Source of the DNA: Flavobacterium weaverense | Lineage (GTDB): Bacteria > Bacteroidota > Bacteroidia > Flavobacteriales > Flavobacteriaceae | Assembly: GCF_003688495.1 (NCBI RefSeq) | Contig: NZ_REFH01000007.1 | Location: 62,001-126,000, forward strand | Direction: 5' to 3' | Length of the DNA stretch: 64,000 bases | In this document: positions 45,432-54,726 of the stretch, in pieces | Layout: every line of letters begins with the position of its first letter | How positions within the stretch are numbered: the stretch's first letter is position 1 | Notes under the pieces: model-generated | Told to the model about the DNA's origin: nothing | Seen by the model: only the letters and a program-made list of their open reading frames with translations | Databases searched by the model: none | Position numbers and translations under genes: made by a program

Positions 45432-47213
45432 TTAATAGGTTGAAAAAAGTATTTCAAGACTTTTAACGTCAATTTTACAGTATTGTTGTAATTCAGTTAC
45501 TGTTCCATGCTCGATAAATTCATCTGGAATTCCTAAAACTGTAATTTTTGAGGTATAATTGTGAGCGGCGGCAAATTCAGTTATAGCACTTCCAAATCCA
45601 CCTTTTACAACTCCATCTTCAATTGTAATAATATTTTTAAAGGTTTTAAAAATAGAATGTAATTGATTTTCGTCTAATGGTTTCACAAAAGGAAAATCGT
45701 AATGCGCAATATTATCTGGATTTGTTATTTTGGCTACAGCCAAAGAAATATTGTTGGAAATCGTACCGTTAGATAAAACAGCAACATTTGAACCGGTTTT
45801 TATTTCGATACTTTTTCCGATTTCTGTTTTTTTGTATTTACTAAAATGCTCTGTCTGCCAATTGGCAATTACTCCTCTTCCACGTGGATAACGGATAGCG
45901 ATAGGATGTTGCAATCCTAATTGAGCGGTATATAGTATGTTTTGTAGTTCGATTTCATTTCTTGGCGCATAGACAATCAGATTAGGGATACAACGTAAAT
46001 AAGCGATGTCAAAAACGCCGTGATGTGTCGCACCATCTTCTCCAACTAATCCAGCTCTATCAAGACAAAAAATAACGGGTAAATTTTGTAGAGCCACATC
46101 GTGAATTACTTGGTCGTATGCTCTTTGTAAAAAAGTAGAATAGATTGTGCAATATACAATCATTCCTTGAGTGGCCATTCCTGCTGCTAGCGTTACGGCG
46201 TGTTGTTCAGCAATTCCAACATCAAAGGCACGCGCTGGGAATTCATTCATCATGAAATTCAACGAACTTCCAGAAGGCATCGCAGGAGTGATTCCTATTA
46301 TTTTTTCGTTTTTTCGAGCTAAGTCCAAAACGGTTAAGCCAAAAACATCTTGGTATTTTGGAGGAAGGTTTTCCTCTATTTTTTTATGAATTTCGCCAGT
46401 ACTTGCATCAAATTTTCCAGGTGCATGATATTTCACTTGATCTTCTTCTGCTTGTTTTAATCCTTTTCCTTTTGTAGTTATGATGTGAAGGAATTTTGGA
46501 CCTTTTATTTTTTGTAAACGCTTTAATTCTTTAATGACTGCAAAAATATCATGACCATCAATAGGACCTGAATAATCAAAATTCAAAGACTTTATCATAT
46601 TGTTCTGCCTTGGATTTTTTCCTTCTTTAACAGCAGTAAGGTACTTTTTAAGCGCTCCTACGCTTGGATCAATTCCTATGGCGTTGTCATTTAAAATCAC
46701 TAATAAATTAGCATCAGTAACTCCCGCGTGGTTTAATCCTTCAAAAGCCATTCCTGACGCTATCGAAGCATCACCAATCACTGCAATATGTTGTTTCTCA
46801 AAGTCTCCTTTCAAATTAGAAGCAATTGCCATTCCTAATGCTGCTGAAATCGAAGTAGAGGAGTGACCTACGCCAAAAGTGTCGTAATGACTTTCACTTC
46901 TTTTTGGAAAACCAGAAATACCTCCCAATTGTCTGTTAGTGTGAAAATTGTCTCTTCGGCCAGTTAGGATTTTATGTCCGTATGCTTGATGTCCTACGTC
47001 CCAAACTAATAAATCATTTGGCGTGTCAAAAACATAATGTAGCGCAATGGTAAGTTCGATTACACCTAAACTAGCGCCTAAATGTCCTTCTTTTACTGAA
47101 ATTATATCAATTATAAAATCACGCAATTCCTTGGCTACCAATGGAAGTTGGTCTTCACTCAGCAAGCGTAAATCTTCCGGACTGTTTATATTTTGAAGTA
47201 ATTTGCTTTTCAT
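45432..47213 (-). CDS. dxs: 1-deoxy-D-xylulose-5-phosphate synthase
   Basis: A 593-residue thiamine-diphosphate enzyme joining pyruvate and glyceraldehyde 3-phosphate. It shows VWDVGHQAYGHKILTGR, the cofactor region VIGDASIASGMAFEGLNHAG, GPIDGHD, and the transketolase-like EQHAVTLAAGMATQG and DRAGLVGEDGATHHG. The canonical GDG of the cofactor motif reads GDA here. The start at 47213 is set by the promoter box TAAATTTG at 47236-47229; an ATG at 47231 lies inside the box. With mvaD also present, its product probably serves thiamine and pyridoxal phosphate synthesis rather than isoprenoids (inference). Confidence 0.93.
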   Translation of the reverse strand: MKSKLLQNINSPEDLRLLSEDQLPLVAKELRDFIIDIISVKEGHLGASLGVIELTIALHYVFDTPNDLLVWDVGHQAYGHKILTGRRDNFHTNRQLGGISGFPKRSESHYDTFGVGHSSTSISAALGMAIASNLKGDFEKQHIAVIGDASIASGMAFEGLNHAGVTDANLLVILNDNAIGIDPSVGALKKYLTAVKEGKNPRQNNMIKSLNFDYSGPIDGHDIFAVIKELKRLQKIKGPKFLHIITTKGKGLKQAEEDQVKYHAPGKFDASTGEIHKKIEENLPPKYQDVFGLTVLDLARKNEKIIGITPAMPSGSSLNFMMNEFPARAFDVGIAEQHAVTLAAGMATQGMIVYCTIYSTFLQRAYDQVIHDVALQNLPVIFCLDRAGLVGEDGATHHGVFDIAYLRCIPNLIVYAPRNEIELQNILYTAQLGLQHPIAIRYPRGRGVIANWQTEHFSKYKKTEIGKSIEIKTGSNVAVLSNGTISNNISLAVAKITNPDNIAHYDFPFVKPLDENQLHSIFKTFKNIITIEDGVVKGGFGSAITEFAAAHNYTSKITVLGIPDEFIEHGTVTELQQYCKIDVKSLEILFSTY

Positions 47214-47228
47214 TTCTTTTGTAAAAAG

Positions 47229-47236
47229 CAAATTTA
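47229..47236 (-). promoter_or_regulatory. -7 box of dxs
   Basis: TAAATTTG on the minus strand, 15 bases before the ATG at 47213. It decides the start codon. Confidence 0.6.
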
Positions 47237-47272
47237 GGGTTTTAATGTTGAAATGTTGTTTTCTAACGTCGC

Positions 47273-47647
47273 TTAATACTTCACAACTGTAGAATCAATT
47301 GTGGTATAATGCTTAGTTCTAAAAACAGATTTTTCTAAAATCTCCGTTTTTATGTAAAGTGTAATAGATAACATATTGCTTGTTAGTTTTCCATTTTGAG
47401 TTCCCGAAGTCCATTTTTTAGATTTTTCTAATAGTTGAATCAGTTGTTTACCCATTTCATTATCGGTGTCTTTTAGTAGTTGTGCATCAGTTAAAATTCC
47501 GTTTCTATTAATTACAAACGAAGCTTGAATGGTGTCATTTACATTGCCGACTTTTTCTGGAAACTTAAAATTTGTTTTGATATAATTTTTAAAACTTTCC
47601 ATTCCGACTTCAAATTCTGGATTAGTATAGATCGCTATTCCACCCAT
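47273..47647 (-). CDS. TonB-C-like fragment, probably downstream part of a split gene
   Basis: A 124-residue frame resembling the C-terminal domain of TonB-type energy transducers: NPEFEVGMESFKNYIKTNFKFPEK, QASFVINRNGILTDAQLLKDTD and WTSGTQNGKLTSNMLSITLYI. It has no signal peptide or membrane segment, so on its own it would be left in the cytoplasm. It is in the same reading frame as the upstream gene, separated by one TAA and two sense codons. This suggests one ancestral protein cut by a nonsense mutation. Confidence 0.6.
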   Translation of the reverse strand: MGGIAIYTNPEFEVGMESFKNYIKTNFKFPEKVGNVNDTIQASFVINRNGILTDAQLLKDTDNEMGKQLIQLLEKSKKWTSGTQNGKLTSNMLSITLYIKTEILEKSVFRTKHYTTIDSTVVKY

Positions 47648-47653
47648 GTAGAT

Positions 47654-48229
47654 TTATTCTTCAATTTTAGTTTCGACCCGCATTGGTTTACCAACAATAA
47701 TAGGCTCAATAATGCTGTCCTTTTTAGTGATTTTTATCGATTTTATTTTTTTAGTTTGCTTCGGAGTGCTTGAAACATTTGGAAATTTATTTACTGTGTC
47801 TAAATTTTTAGAAGGCAATTTCATTCCTAGAATTGTAGAGTTAAGTTTTGTGCTGTCTTTTACTAACTCAACTTTTTCAATTTTTTGTTTGACACCATTT
47901 TCTTGTTTGCAACTAAACAGTGTAGTACCCATGCAAACAAACAATGCTAAAAGAAACATTTTATGAAAATTCAATTGTGAAAATAATACTTGAGTAGGAA
48001 TCTGGATCGTTATTGTATCTAGTTGTTTCAATTGAAATCGACCACAAATGTTTTCATCAGTATTTGTAATAAAGAATTCTTGAACCGCTTGCGGAAGCAT
48101 TTTAGTGAAGTCAACAACACTTTTAGAGCAGCTGTTGCAAAATCTACCACTTTGTTCATGAGTCATAAGATTCCAGTCTTCATGACAAGGTTCTGGAACC
48201 GAAATTTGATATTTTTTAGTCATACTCAT
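47654..48229 (-). CDS. Cysteine-cluster membrane protein, probably upstream part of a split gene
   Basis: A 191-residue protein with an N-terminal cysteine cluster (PCHEDW at Cys15, RFCNSCSKSVVDF at Cys31 and Cys34, ENICGRF at Cys62), suited to metal binding. One transmembrane segment (about 88-107) and a charged periplasmic stretch follow. Proteins with this N-terminus in Flavobacteria usually continue into a TonB-like or carboxypeptidase-regulatory domain. The TAA at 47656-47654 stops it just before such a domain, which follows in the same frame. Confidence 0.65.
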   Translation of the reverse strand: MSMTKKYQISVPEPCHEDWNLMTHEQSGRFCNSCSKSVVDFTKMLPQAVQEFFITNTDENICGRFQLKQLDTITIQIPTQVLFSQLNFHKMFLLALFVCMGTTLFSCKQENGVKQKIEKVELVKDSTKLNSTILGMKLPSKNLDTVNKFPNVSSTPKQTKKIKSIKITKKDSIIEPIIVGKPMRVETKIEE

Positions 48230-48272
48230 TTGAAATAGAATATAAACGTAACAAAATTTCCTTTCAAAAATG

Positions 48273-48280
48273 TATTTTTG
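48273..48280 (+). promoter_or_regulatory. -7 box of tadA
   Basis: TATTTTTG, 37 bases before the tadA ATG. Confidence 0.45.
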
Positions 48281-48317
48281 TGAGGAAATTATAAATTCCC
48301 ATCTGTAAATAAATAGT

Positions 48318-48761
48318 ATGATAAATCCTTTTACCGACGAGTATTTTATGAAAAAGGCCTTGCAAGAAGCCGAAGCAGCTTTTGATAAAGGCGAAATTCC
48401 TGTTGGTGCTATTATTGTAATTGATAATAAAATAATTGCTAGAAGTCATAACTTAACGGAGCTATTAAATGATGTAACAGCTCATGCCGAAATGCAATCT
48501 ATTACTGCTGCCGCTAATTTTCTAGGAGGGAAATATTTAATAGGATGTACGCTTTATGTTACGCTTGAACCTTGTCAAATGTGTGCTGGCGCTTTGTACT
48601 GGAGTCAGATTTCAAAAATCGTTTATGGTGCAACAGATGATAATCGTGGTTACGTAAAAATGGGAACACAATTACATCCTAAAACTAAAGTTGTAAATGG
48701 TATCCTAGCTGATGAAGCTGCTGATTTAATGAAGCGATTTTTTGCAGAAAAAAGAAAGTAA
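48318..48761 (+). CDS. tadA: tRNA-specific adenosine deaminase
   Basis: A 147-residue zinc deaminase that converts the wobble adenosine of tRNA to inosine. The site is THAEMQSITAA (histidine and catalytic glutamate) and LEPCQMCAGALYWSQISKIVYGA (two cysteines). FDKGEIPVGAIIV at the start and DEAADLMKRFFAEKR at the end fit the TadA type and exclude the dCMP branch found at 26 kb. Confidence 0.94.
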   Translation: MINPFTDEYFMKKALQEAEAAFDKGEIPVGAIIVIDNKIIARSHNLTELLNDVTAHAEMQSITAAANFLGGKYLIGCTLYVTLEPCQMCAGALYWSQISKIVYGATDDNRGYVKMGTQLHPKTKVVNGILADEAADLMKRFFAEKRK

Positions 48762-48858
48762 ATTTTATTAATGTAGAAACTCCTAAATTCAATTACCTGA
48801 AAAATAATTGTCATCTCTAAATATTTGACTTAATCGAATTGCAAAGACCAAACCTATA

Positions 48859-48896
48859 AAACAAAGCCCTCTCTACTAACAGTAAGGGCTTTGTTT
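48859..48896. terminator. Bidirectional terminator between tadA and the barrel gene
   Basis: Twelve-base-pair stem AAACAAAGCCCT / AGGGCTTTGTTT with 14-base loop between convergent genes. Confidence 0.75.
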
Positions 48897-48913
48897 CAAA
48901 TTGTTTTAAATTC

Positions 48914-51682
48914 TTAATCGATCGACATTCTTCTATTTCCTCTATTATTTTTACCGCCTGGAGGATTTTTCATTCCGGAGAAGTCTTGAATTTTATAAGT
49001 CAACGAGAAAATAGCATAGCGTTTTAAGATTGTATTTTCGTCATCCCGAATTGTAGTTGCCGTAATAGTTCGGGTTGCACTCTGGTTTTGATTTAGTAAA
49101 TCGTAGACTTTCACCTTAGCAATAATATTATTTTCGAAAAAACTATAGGATAAACTCGTATTCCATAAGTAGAAATCCTTTTTGAAATCAGATGAAAGTT
49201 TTGAATTATAGGTGTATCCAAAATCATTTCCCCATGTCCAGTTTTTTGGCCAATAACTAGTGGTTTGTAAGTTCAGTCTGTGAACGACATTAGAACTTGA
49301 TTTAGTTAAATAATTGTCATACTTCGTCTCGTTATAAGAGAAACTATATGATGGAGCGACTGTGAAAAACGCTCCGTAATCGTAATTTAAATAGATATTT
49401 GGTCTTATTCCAGCTGAAGTAGCGTCAAATAAAACACCGTCAGTGAAACCTTTTGATGTGGAGAGATTTGTATTTAGTGACAAACCGTAACGCAGTAAAT
49501 TTGATTCTTGTTTTACTGATTTATTCCAGCTTCCGCCTCCAGTAATGGAATACGTTCCAGAAATGTTTTCATAAGTTGTTGTTGCTTTCCGACTATCGTC
49601 ATAAATCGAGGAAGCGATAATTTCGCTAGAATAAAAATCGCTATTCACATAGAAAGTATAACCGGAACGGGTACGGAAATCAAAGTTTCTATAATTGATA
49701 TTAGCGCTATGTTTTTCGTTTGGTCTTAAATTTGGGTTTCCAATAATTGTATTTAAAGGATTTGCTAAATTTGTAACAGGCAATAGCTGATTAGAAGAGG
49801 GTAAAGAAACGGAATAATTGTATCTAGTTGTAAGCGATTTAGAACGGTCAATACGATAGCGAATTTGAGCTCGTAAATTTGGTAAATTATATTTTTTATT
49901 TAAATCAGTTGCTTGATTTAGATAATCAGAGTGATTGTCATACTGCACAATTGCAGTTGAGGAATTTATATCAACAACAAATTTATTTTTCTCAAAACGA
50001 ATTCCTGCCGTTGGTGCAAAACTGCTTTGAGTGGAGGAAGTATAATTCGATTGTAAAATGTTTAAATTCGAATATAATTGATCGGTTGGGTTAAAATTAA
50101 ATGTTTTATTATCATTTATTGAATTTTTGTAATTGTACTCAGCGCCTATTTTGAAACGTATAGAATCAGTGATTGGTTCTGTATATTCAATTTCAGCAGA
50201 ATATGAGTCGCTCGTATTTTCACTGTTATTTTTTTGATTTCGGCTATCAGTTGTTTGTGTTGAAAAATAGTTTGTTTCTGATTTTGTAATTCCATTTGAA
50301 CTTGACTTAGTGTTGTTGTTATTTATCACTACACTTAAATTCCGAGCTCTTTTTTCGAAAGATTTGTTGAAATTAATGGAGTTTCCAAAACTATTATTCT
50401 CATTTTGTTTGTTTGATTTCGAATTCGAAGCATTTTTTAAAGTGCCATTTTCTTCACGAGAACTACTTTCCGATTCAGAGAAATTATTCGATTTTGTATT
50501 TGAAAATTTTGGAGCAGCAAAAATTCTAATACTTGGAATTGCTTTATACTCTAGTTCAACGCCGGCTTTGTTACTTGTAGTTTCTCTACTGGTTTTGGAT
50601 TGCGATTCAGTAGTGAAATTTCCTGTTGGCAAGAAATTAATGGTTTTTGATTTGTAAAGATTATCTGTTTCTGTATTTGAAAAATTATAATTTCCAGATG
50701 CTTGTAATCCTTTTAGCCATTCGTCAGAATAATTAAGGCCGAGCAAATTTGATTTGGTTATTCCCTTCGAATTATTATTTGTGCTTCCACCGCGAATGTT
50801 TCGTCCACCTCCCATATTGTCAAAAACCTCATCCATAGAAAAACCGGGGGCATTGATGTTATTTGAAGATCCTAAAAGACTTATCTTTCTATTGTTATTA
50901 AACAAATTGACGATAAAACTAGATTCATAGCGATCATCGGTGCCGTAACCACCCAAGATTTTACCAAAATATCCTTTGTTTTTGTCTTTATCGATGGTAA
51001 AGTTGATGCTGGAATTATCAGAAGTTGACTCTGACTTCGAATATTCCTCTTTTTTAGTTTTGTAATCTGAAACTTGAACTTTATTAATTATATCAGCAGG
51101 GAGGTTTTTTAAGGCCATCGCGCCATCTCTATCAAAGAAGGGTTTTCCGTTCACTAAAACTTGGTTTACTTCTTTGCCATTCACAGTGATTTTTCCGTCG
51201 CTGTCGACTTCAAAACCAGGCAATTGTTTTAGTAGTGTCTCTACATTTGAATCAGGGCGAACTTTAAACAGAGAAGCTTTGAACTCGATAGTATCATTTT
51301 TAACTCTTATAGGTGGTTCTTCAGTAATAATTGTCACGCCAGAAAGCATATTTGCTGATTCAATAAGCGAAATAATTTTAAAATCTTTATTACTATTGAT
51401 TTCCTGAACTACCTCTTTATGAGTTTCAAAACCCATATAAGTCACTTTTAAAAAAACGGGTTTTTCTTGCTTTTTTGCGGCAAATATAAAATCTCCGTTT
51501 TTATCAGTTAGTGTGTATTCTAGCATGACAGAATCTATTGCCGTTGTCAAATAAACAGTAGCTGACTCTAAAGGGAAATTGTCATTAGCGCCTATTACTT
51601 TACCTTTTATGGTGAATTTTTCCTGAGCGTTTGAGCATAAAGAGCAAATTAAAAAGAAAAAAATAAAATGGTATTTTGACAT
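48914..51682 (-). CDS. TonB-receptor-like outer membrane beta-barrel protein
   Basis: A 922-residue protein. The signal peptide is MSKYHFIFFFLICSLCSNAQ. A CarboxypepD_reg-like domain follows (KFTIKGKVIGANDNFPLESATVYLTT), then a plug-like region (IRVKNDTIEFKASLFKVRPDSNVETLLKQLPGFEVDSDGKITVNGKEVNQVLVNGKPFFD). The rest is a long barrel rich in N, S and T. This is the outer membrane beta-barrel family common in Bacteroidota, a SusC/FecA relative often without a SusD partner; the substrate is unknown. The ATG at 51682 is preferred over one 33 bases earlier, which would place charged residues before the signal peptide. Confidence 0.88.
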   Translation of the reverse strand: MSKYHFIFFFLICSLCSNAQEKFTIKGKVIGANDNFPLESATVYLTTAIDSVMLEYTLTDKNGDFIFAAKKQEKPVFLKVTYMGFETHKEVVQEINSNKDFKIISLIESANMLSGVTIITEEPPIRVKNDTIEFKASLFKVRPDSNVETLLKQLPGFEVDSDGKITVNGKEVNQVLVNGKPFFDRDGAMALKNLPADIINKVQVSDYKTKKEEYSKSESTSDNSSINFTIDKDKNKGYFGKILGGYGTDDRYESSFIVNLFNNNRKISLLGSSNNINAPGFSMDEVFDNMGGGRNIRGGSTNNNSKGITKSNLLGLNYSDEWLKGLQASGNYNFSNTETDNLYKSKTINFLPTGNFTTESQSKTSRETTSNKAGVELEYKAIPSIRIFAAPKFSNTKSNNFSESESSSREENGTLKNASNSKSNKQNENNSFGNSINFNKSFEKRARNLSVVINNNNTKSSSNGITKSETNYFSTQTTDSRNQKNNSENTSDSYSAEIEYTEPITDSIRFKIGAEYNYKNSINDNKTFNFNPTDQLYSNLNILQSNYTSSTQSSFAPTAGIRFEKNKFVVDINSSTAIVQYDNHSDYLNQATDLNKKYNLPNLRAQIRYRIDRSKSLTTRYNYSVSLPSSNQLLPVTNLANPLNTIIGNPNLRPNEKHSANINYRNFDFRTRSGYTFYVNSDFYSSEIIASSIYDDSRKATTTYENISGTYSITGGGSWNKSVKQESNLLRYGLSLNTNLSTSKGFTDGVLFDATSAGIRPNIYLNYDYGAFFTVAPSYSFSYNETKYDNYLTKSSSNVVHRLNLQTTSYWPKNWTWGNDFGYTYNSKLSSDFKKDFYLWNTSLSYSFFENNIIAKVKVYDLLNQNQSATRTITATTIRDDENTILKRYAIFSLTYKIQDFSGMKNPPGGKNNRGNRRMSID

Positions 51683-52047
51683 GCTGAATGGAGTTGATTC
51701 CTTGTTAGATGTCAAATGCTTAGAAAGGTTTAACCATGCGTATAATGATTTGTTGCGCTTTTATTTTATTTAGGGTAGTTTTTTCACGAAGAAAGCGTAT
51801 TCTTTAGTTGCTCAGGAAGGACGAGTCAATTACACAATGACAAATAAAAGGGTGTAATTTAAAGATAAGTTGCATATTTATTGGCTGATTCTTTATGAAG
51901 CATGAGGGATAGCAGCGGCATCCTTTTGTGAAGCTTTAGCGGAACAAAAGATACAGCGAATAGCCCGACCCGCAGTTTTTACGTAGGGTCATGCCCAAAA
52001 AAACGCAATAGTAATGAATCTTAAACTTTGTTGTAAGACATTTACAA
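51683..52047. other. Spacer with a REP-like element
   Basis: No gene seen in this 365-base spacer. It holds the REP-like copy B (51904-51970) followed by a GGGTC / GACCC-rich inverted sequence, and otherwise AT-rich DNA. Confidence 0.6.
51904..51970 (+). repeat. REP-like intergenic element, copy B (divergent)
   Basis: GAGGGATAGCAGCGGCATCC, CTTTTG-type stem, then CAAAAGATACAGCGAATAGC. It keeps the paired TAGCAGCGGNATCC and GATNCAGCGNATAGC ends of copies A and C with a different loop. Confidence 0.55.
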
Positions 52048-52380
52048 TCAATGTCCTGTAGTTTTTGAAAAAACATTGATTACGGTTACGCCAATTAAAA
52101 TTAACGATAATCCGATAATTGCGGGTAAGTCTGGAATTTGTTTAAAAAAAACAGCACCAATTATAGTAATTAAAACAATTCCAACACCAGACCAGATTGC
52201 GTAAGCAATTCCAATTGGAATGGTTCTTATAGCAAAACTCAAAAAGTAAAATGCACCACAATAACCAACAATTGTAATGATACTTGGAATCAACTTAGTG
52301 AATTCTTCCGATTTTTTTAATGCTGAGGTTGCAATAATCTCAAAGATAATAGCAATACCTAAAAATAAAAAGTTTTTCAT
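52048..52380 (-). CDS. Small multidrug resistance (SMR) family transporter
   Basis: A 110-residue protein with four transmembrane helices, matching SMR length. Glu14 in the first helix (GIAIIFEIIATSALKKSE) corresponds to the proton- and substrate-binding glutamate of EmrE. AYAIWSGVGIVLITIIGA in helix 3 is the signature region with its tryptophan. It may export cationic drugs or guanidinium-type compounds; the family alone does not tell which. Confidence 0.92.
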   Translation of the reverse strand: MKNFLFLGIAIIFEIIATSALKKSEEFTKLIPSIITIVGYCGAFYFLSFAIRTIPIGIAYAIWSGVGIVLITIIGAVFFKQIPDLPAIIGLSLILIGVTVINVFSKTTGH

Positions 52381-52432
52381 AAAATCAGCTTTTATATGTT
52401 GTTACGATTTGTTTCTGTAGTTGTAAAAATAT

Positions 52433-52480
52433 AAACCCTCACAATCAAACTGAATTTAAGTCAGTTTACTGTGAGGGTTT
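52433..52480 (-). terminator. Terminator of ahcY
   Basis: Outer stem AAACCCTCACA / TGTGAGGGTTT and inner stem AAACTGA / TCAGTTT form a long hairpin 45 bases after the ahcY stop codon, with a T-rich tail on the minus strand. Confidence 0.8.
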
Positions 52481-52524
52481 AAATCTAAAATGAGATTCCT
52501 ACTTTGTCGGAATGACAAATCGGA

Positions 52525-53841
52525 CTAGTATCTGTAATATTCTGGTTTGTAAGGACCTGATACTTCTACACCAATGTAAGCTGCTTGATCATCACGCAAT
52601 GTTTCTAATTCAACGCCTAATTTAGCCAAGTGTAAGAAAGCTACTTTTTCATCTAAATGTTTAGGTAACATATACACGTCATTGTTGTATGCTGCGCTGT
52701 TTTTCCATAATTCGATTTGAGCTAAAGTTTGGTTTGTAAAAGAGTTACTCATTACAAAACTTGGGTGACCTGTAGCACAACCTAAGTTTACTAAACGTCC
52801 TTCAGCAAGGATAAGAATATCTTTTCCAGCGATAGTATATTTGTCAACTTGTGGTTTGATTTCAACTTTAGACGCACCGTGGTTTGTATTCAACCAAGCC
52901 ATATCAATTTCGTTGTCAAAGTGCCCAATGTTACAAACGATAGTTTTATCTTTCATTTGCTCAAAGTGAGATCCTAAAACGATATCTTTATTTCCAGTTG
53001 TAGTGATTACAATATCAGCATTCCCAACAACAGTATTTAATTGTTTTACTTCAAAACCGTCCATTGCAGCTTGTAAAGCACAAATTGGGTCAATTTCAGT
53101 GACTGTTACAATAGATCCTGCACCTCTAAAAGAAGCAGCAGTTCCTTTTCCTACGTCACCGTATCCACAAACAACAACTCTTTTTCCAGCAAGCATAATG
53201 TCTGTCGCTCTTCTTACAGCATCAACAGCACTTTCTTTACAACCGTATTTGTTGTCAAATTTCGATTTAGTAACCGAGTCATTAACATTGATTGCAGGCA
53301 TTGGTAAAGTTCCCGCTTTTACTCTTTCGTAAAGTCTGTGAACTCCAGTTGTAGTTTCTTCAGACAATCCTTTGATTCCAGCAACTAATTCTGGGTAACG
53401 ATCGATAACCATGTTTGTTAAATCTCCACCGTCATCAAGAATCATATTCAATGGTTTTCTATCTTCACCAAAGAATAATGTTTGCTCAATACACCAGTCA
53501 AAATCCTCTTCGTTCAAACCTTTCCAAGCGTAAACTTGAATTCCAGCAGCAGCAATAGCAGCAGCAGCTTGATCTTGAGTAGAGAAAATGTTACAAGAAG
53601 ACCAAGTAACCTCAGCTCCAAGAGCGATTAATGTTTCGATTAAAACTGCAGTTTGGATCGTCATGTGCAAACATCCTGCAATACGAGAACCTGCAAGAGG
53701 TTGTTCGTCTTTATATTCAGCACGAAGTGCCATTAAACCTGGCATTTCAGCTTCAGCTAGTTCAATTTCTTTTCTTCCCCAAGCCGCTAGAGAAATGTCT
53801 TTTACTTTGAAAGCCACAAAAGGCATAGTTGTAGTACTCAT
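52525..53841 (-). CDS. ahcY: S-adenosylhomocysteine hydrolase
   Basis: A 438-residue NAD-dependent enzyme that splits S-adenosylhomocysteine to adenosine and homocysteine. Substrate-site segments include [28 protein letters not shown] and [17 protein letters not shown]. The NAD-binding loop is [21 protein letters not shown]. The family C-terminus [10 protein letters not shown] with its NAD-contacting lysine and tyrosine is complete. Homocysteine produced here feeds MetE (39.9-42.2 kb). A TAATTTTG box precedes the start. Confidence 0.97.
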   Translation of the reverse strand: MSTTTMPFVAFKVKDISLAAWGRKEIELAEAEMPGLMALRAEYKDEQPLAGSRIAGCLHMTIQTAVLIETLIALGAEVTWSSCNIFSTQDQAAAAIAAAGIQVYAWKGLNEEDFDWCIEQTLFFGEDRKPLNMILDDGGDLTNMVIDRYPELVAGIKGLSEETTTGVHRLYERVKAGTLPMPAINVNDSVTKSKFDNKYGCKESAVDAVRRATDIMLAGKRVVVCGYGDVGKGTAASFRGAGSIVTVTEIDPICALQAAMDGFEVKQLNTVVGNADIVITTTGNKDIVLGSHFEQMKDKTIVCNIGHFDNEIDMAWLNTNHGASKVEIKPQVDKYTIAGKDILILAEGRLVNLGCATGHPSFVMSNSFTNQTLAQIELWKNSAAYNNDVYMLPKHLDEKVAFLHLAKLGVELETLRDDQAAYIGVEVSGPYKPEYYRY

Positions 53842-53873
53842 TTATAGTATATTTGTATTGTAAATTTTTTGCA

Positions 53874-53881
53874 AAATTACG
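53874..53881 (-). promoter_or_regulatory. -7 box of ahcY
   Basis: TAATTTTG on the minus strand, 32 bases before the ATG at 53841. Confidence 0.45.
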
Positions 53882-53993
53882 TAATAAAGTTATGATTTTA
53901 AAAGGATTCCTAAATATTTATGAATTGTTTAATTTTGTAATCTTTTAAAAATCAGTAAAATAATTTTTTTAAACTGAATTATTTTTAGTTTAA

Positions 53994-54076
53994 GGAGCTA
54001 TTTCCCGCTATCCGCTACAATCTTTTTTTCATCGCAAGGGCGACTTAAAAAAGGATTTCCACTATTATCGGGGCTA
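53994..54076 (-). repeat. REP-like intergenic element, copy C
   Basis: On the minus strand it begins TAGCCCCGATAATAGTGG and ends GCGGATAGCGGGAAATAGCT, closely matching copy A at 32419-32501. It ends 18 bases before the phosphopantetheinyl transferase start, so that gene's promoter must lie in or near the element. Confidence 0.7.
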
Positions 54077-54093
54077 GAGATCACGATACTAAC

Positions 54094-54726
54094 ATGCCAT
54101 TATTCAAGACCATACAATTTAATGCCACCACACAAATTCTAGTTTGGAAGATTACGGAATCTTTTGAAGACCTATTTGATGCCGTTGTTTTATACGAAAA
54201 AAATAGCATCCGACTTGCCGGAATGAAGTCACAATTACACCAACGCGCTTTTTTGAGCGTACGTAAATTATTCTACTTGGCAGGCTATACGGATTTTGAT
54301 TTGTATTATGATGACTTTGGAAAACCGCATCTAAAAGATGGTAAGCATATTTCCATTACCCACTCCCATGATTTTTCTGCAATTATTCTCAGTGACGAGA
54401 CCGTAGGAATCGACATTGAACTGCAACGAGAGAAAATCATCAAAATCGCAGATAAGTTTTGCGATTCTGAATTTCAATATTTAACGAATAACGAAGAGTA
54501 TATCCGAAAGCTCACAGTAATTTGGGGCGCAAAGGAGGCTATTTTCAAAATTAGGAATGAAAAAGGAATTAGTTTTAAAAATCATATTAGAGTCAATGCT
54601 TTTGACTTAGAAACTCAAGAGACTACTTCAGAATTACATTATGATAGCTTAGTTAAAAGTTTCAAAATCTATTTTGAGGAAATTGAAGGTTTTACATTGG
54701 TATATGCTTTTCAAGAAAGTGTTTAA
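54094..54726 (+). CDS. 4'-phosphopantetheinyl transferase superfamily protein
   Basis: A 210-residue enzyme that loads phosphopantetheine from coenzyme A on carrier proteins. The metal- and CoA-binding motifs are VGIDIELQRE (about residues 107-116) and WGAKEAIFKIRNEKGISF (about 148-165), preceded by the ISITHSHDFSAII block. The two-domain length fits the Sfp-like branch rather than AcpS. No carrier-protein cluster is nearby, so it probably serves fatty acid synthesis or a distant cluster. Confidence 0.9.
   Translation: MPLFKTIQFNATTQILVWKITESFEDLFDAVVLYEKNSIRLAGMKSQLHQRAFLSVRKLFYLAGYTDFDLYYDDFGKPHLKDGKHISITHSHDFSAIILSDETVGIDIELQREKIIKIADKFCDSEFQYLTNNEEYIRKLTVIWGAKEAIFKIRNEKGISFKNHIRVNAFDLETQETTSELHYDSLVKSFKIYFEEIEGFTLVYAFQESV

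Noticed and set aside
50310-50657. 115-codon open frame on the plus strand
   Set aside because: Antisense to the barrel gene in its serine/asparagine-rich stretch; no start context or homology by eye.
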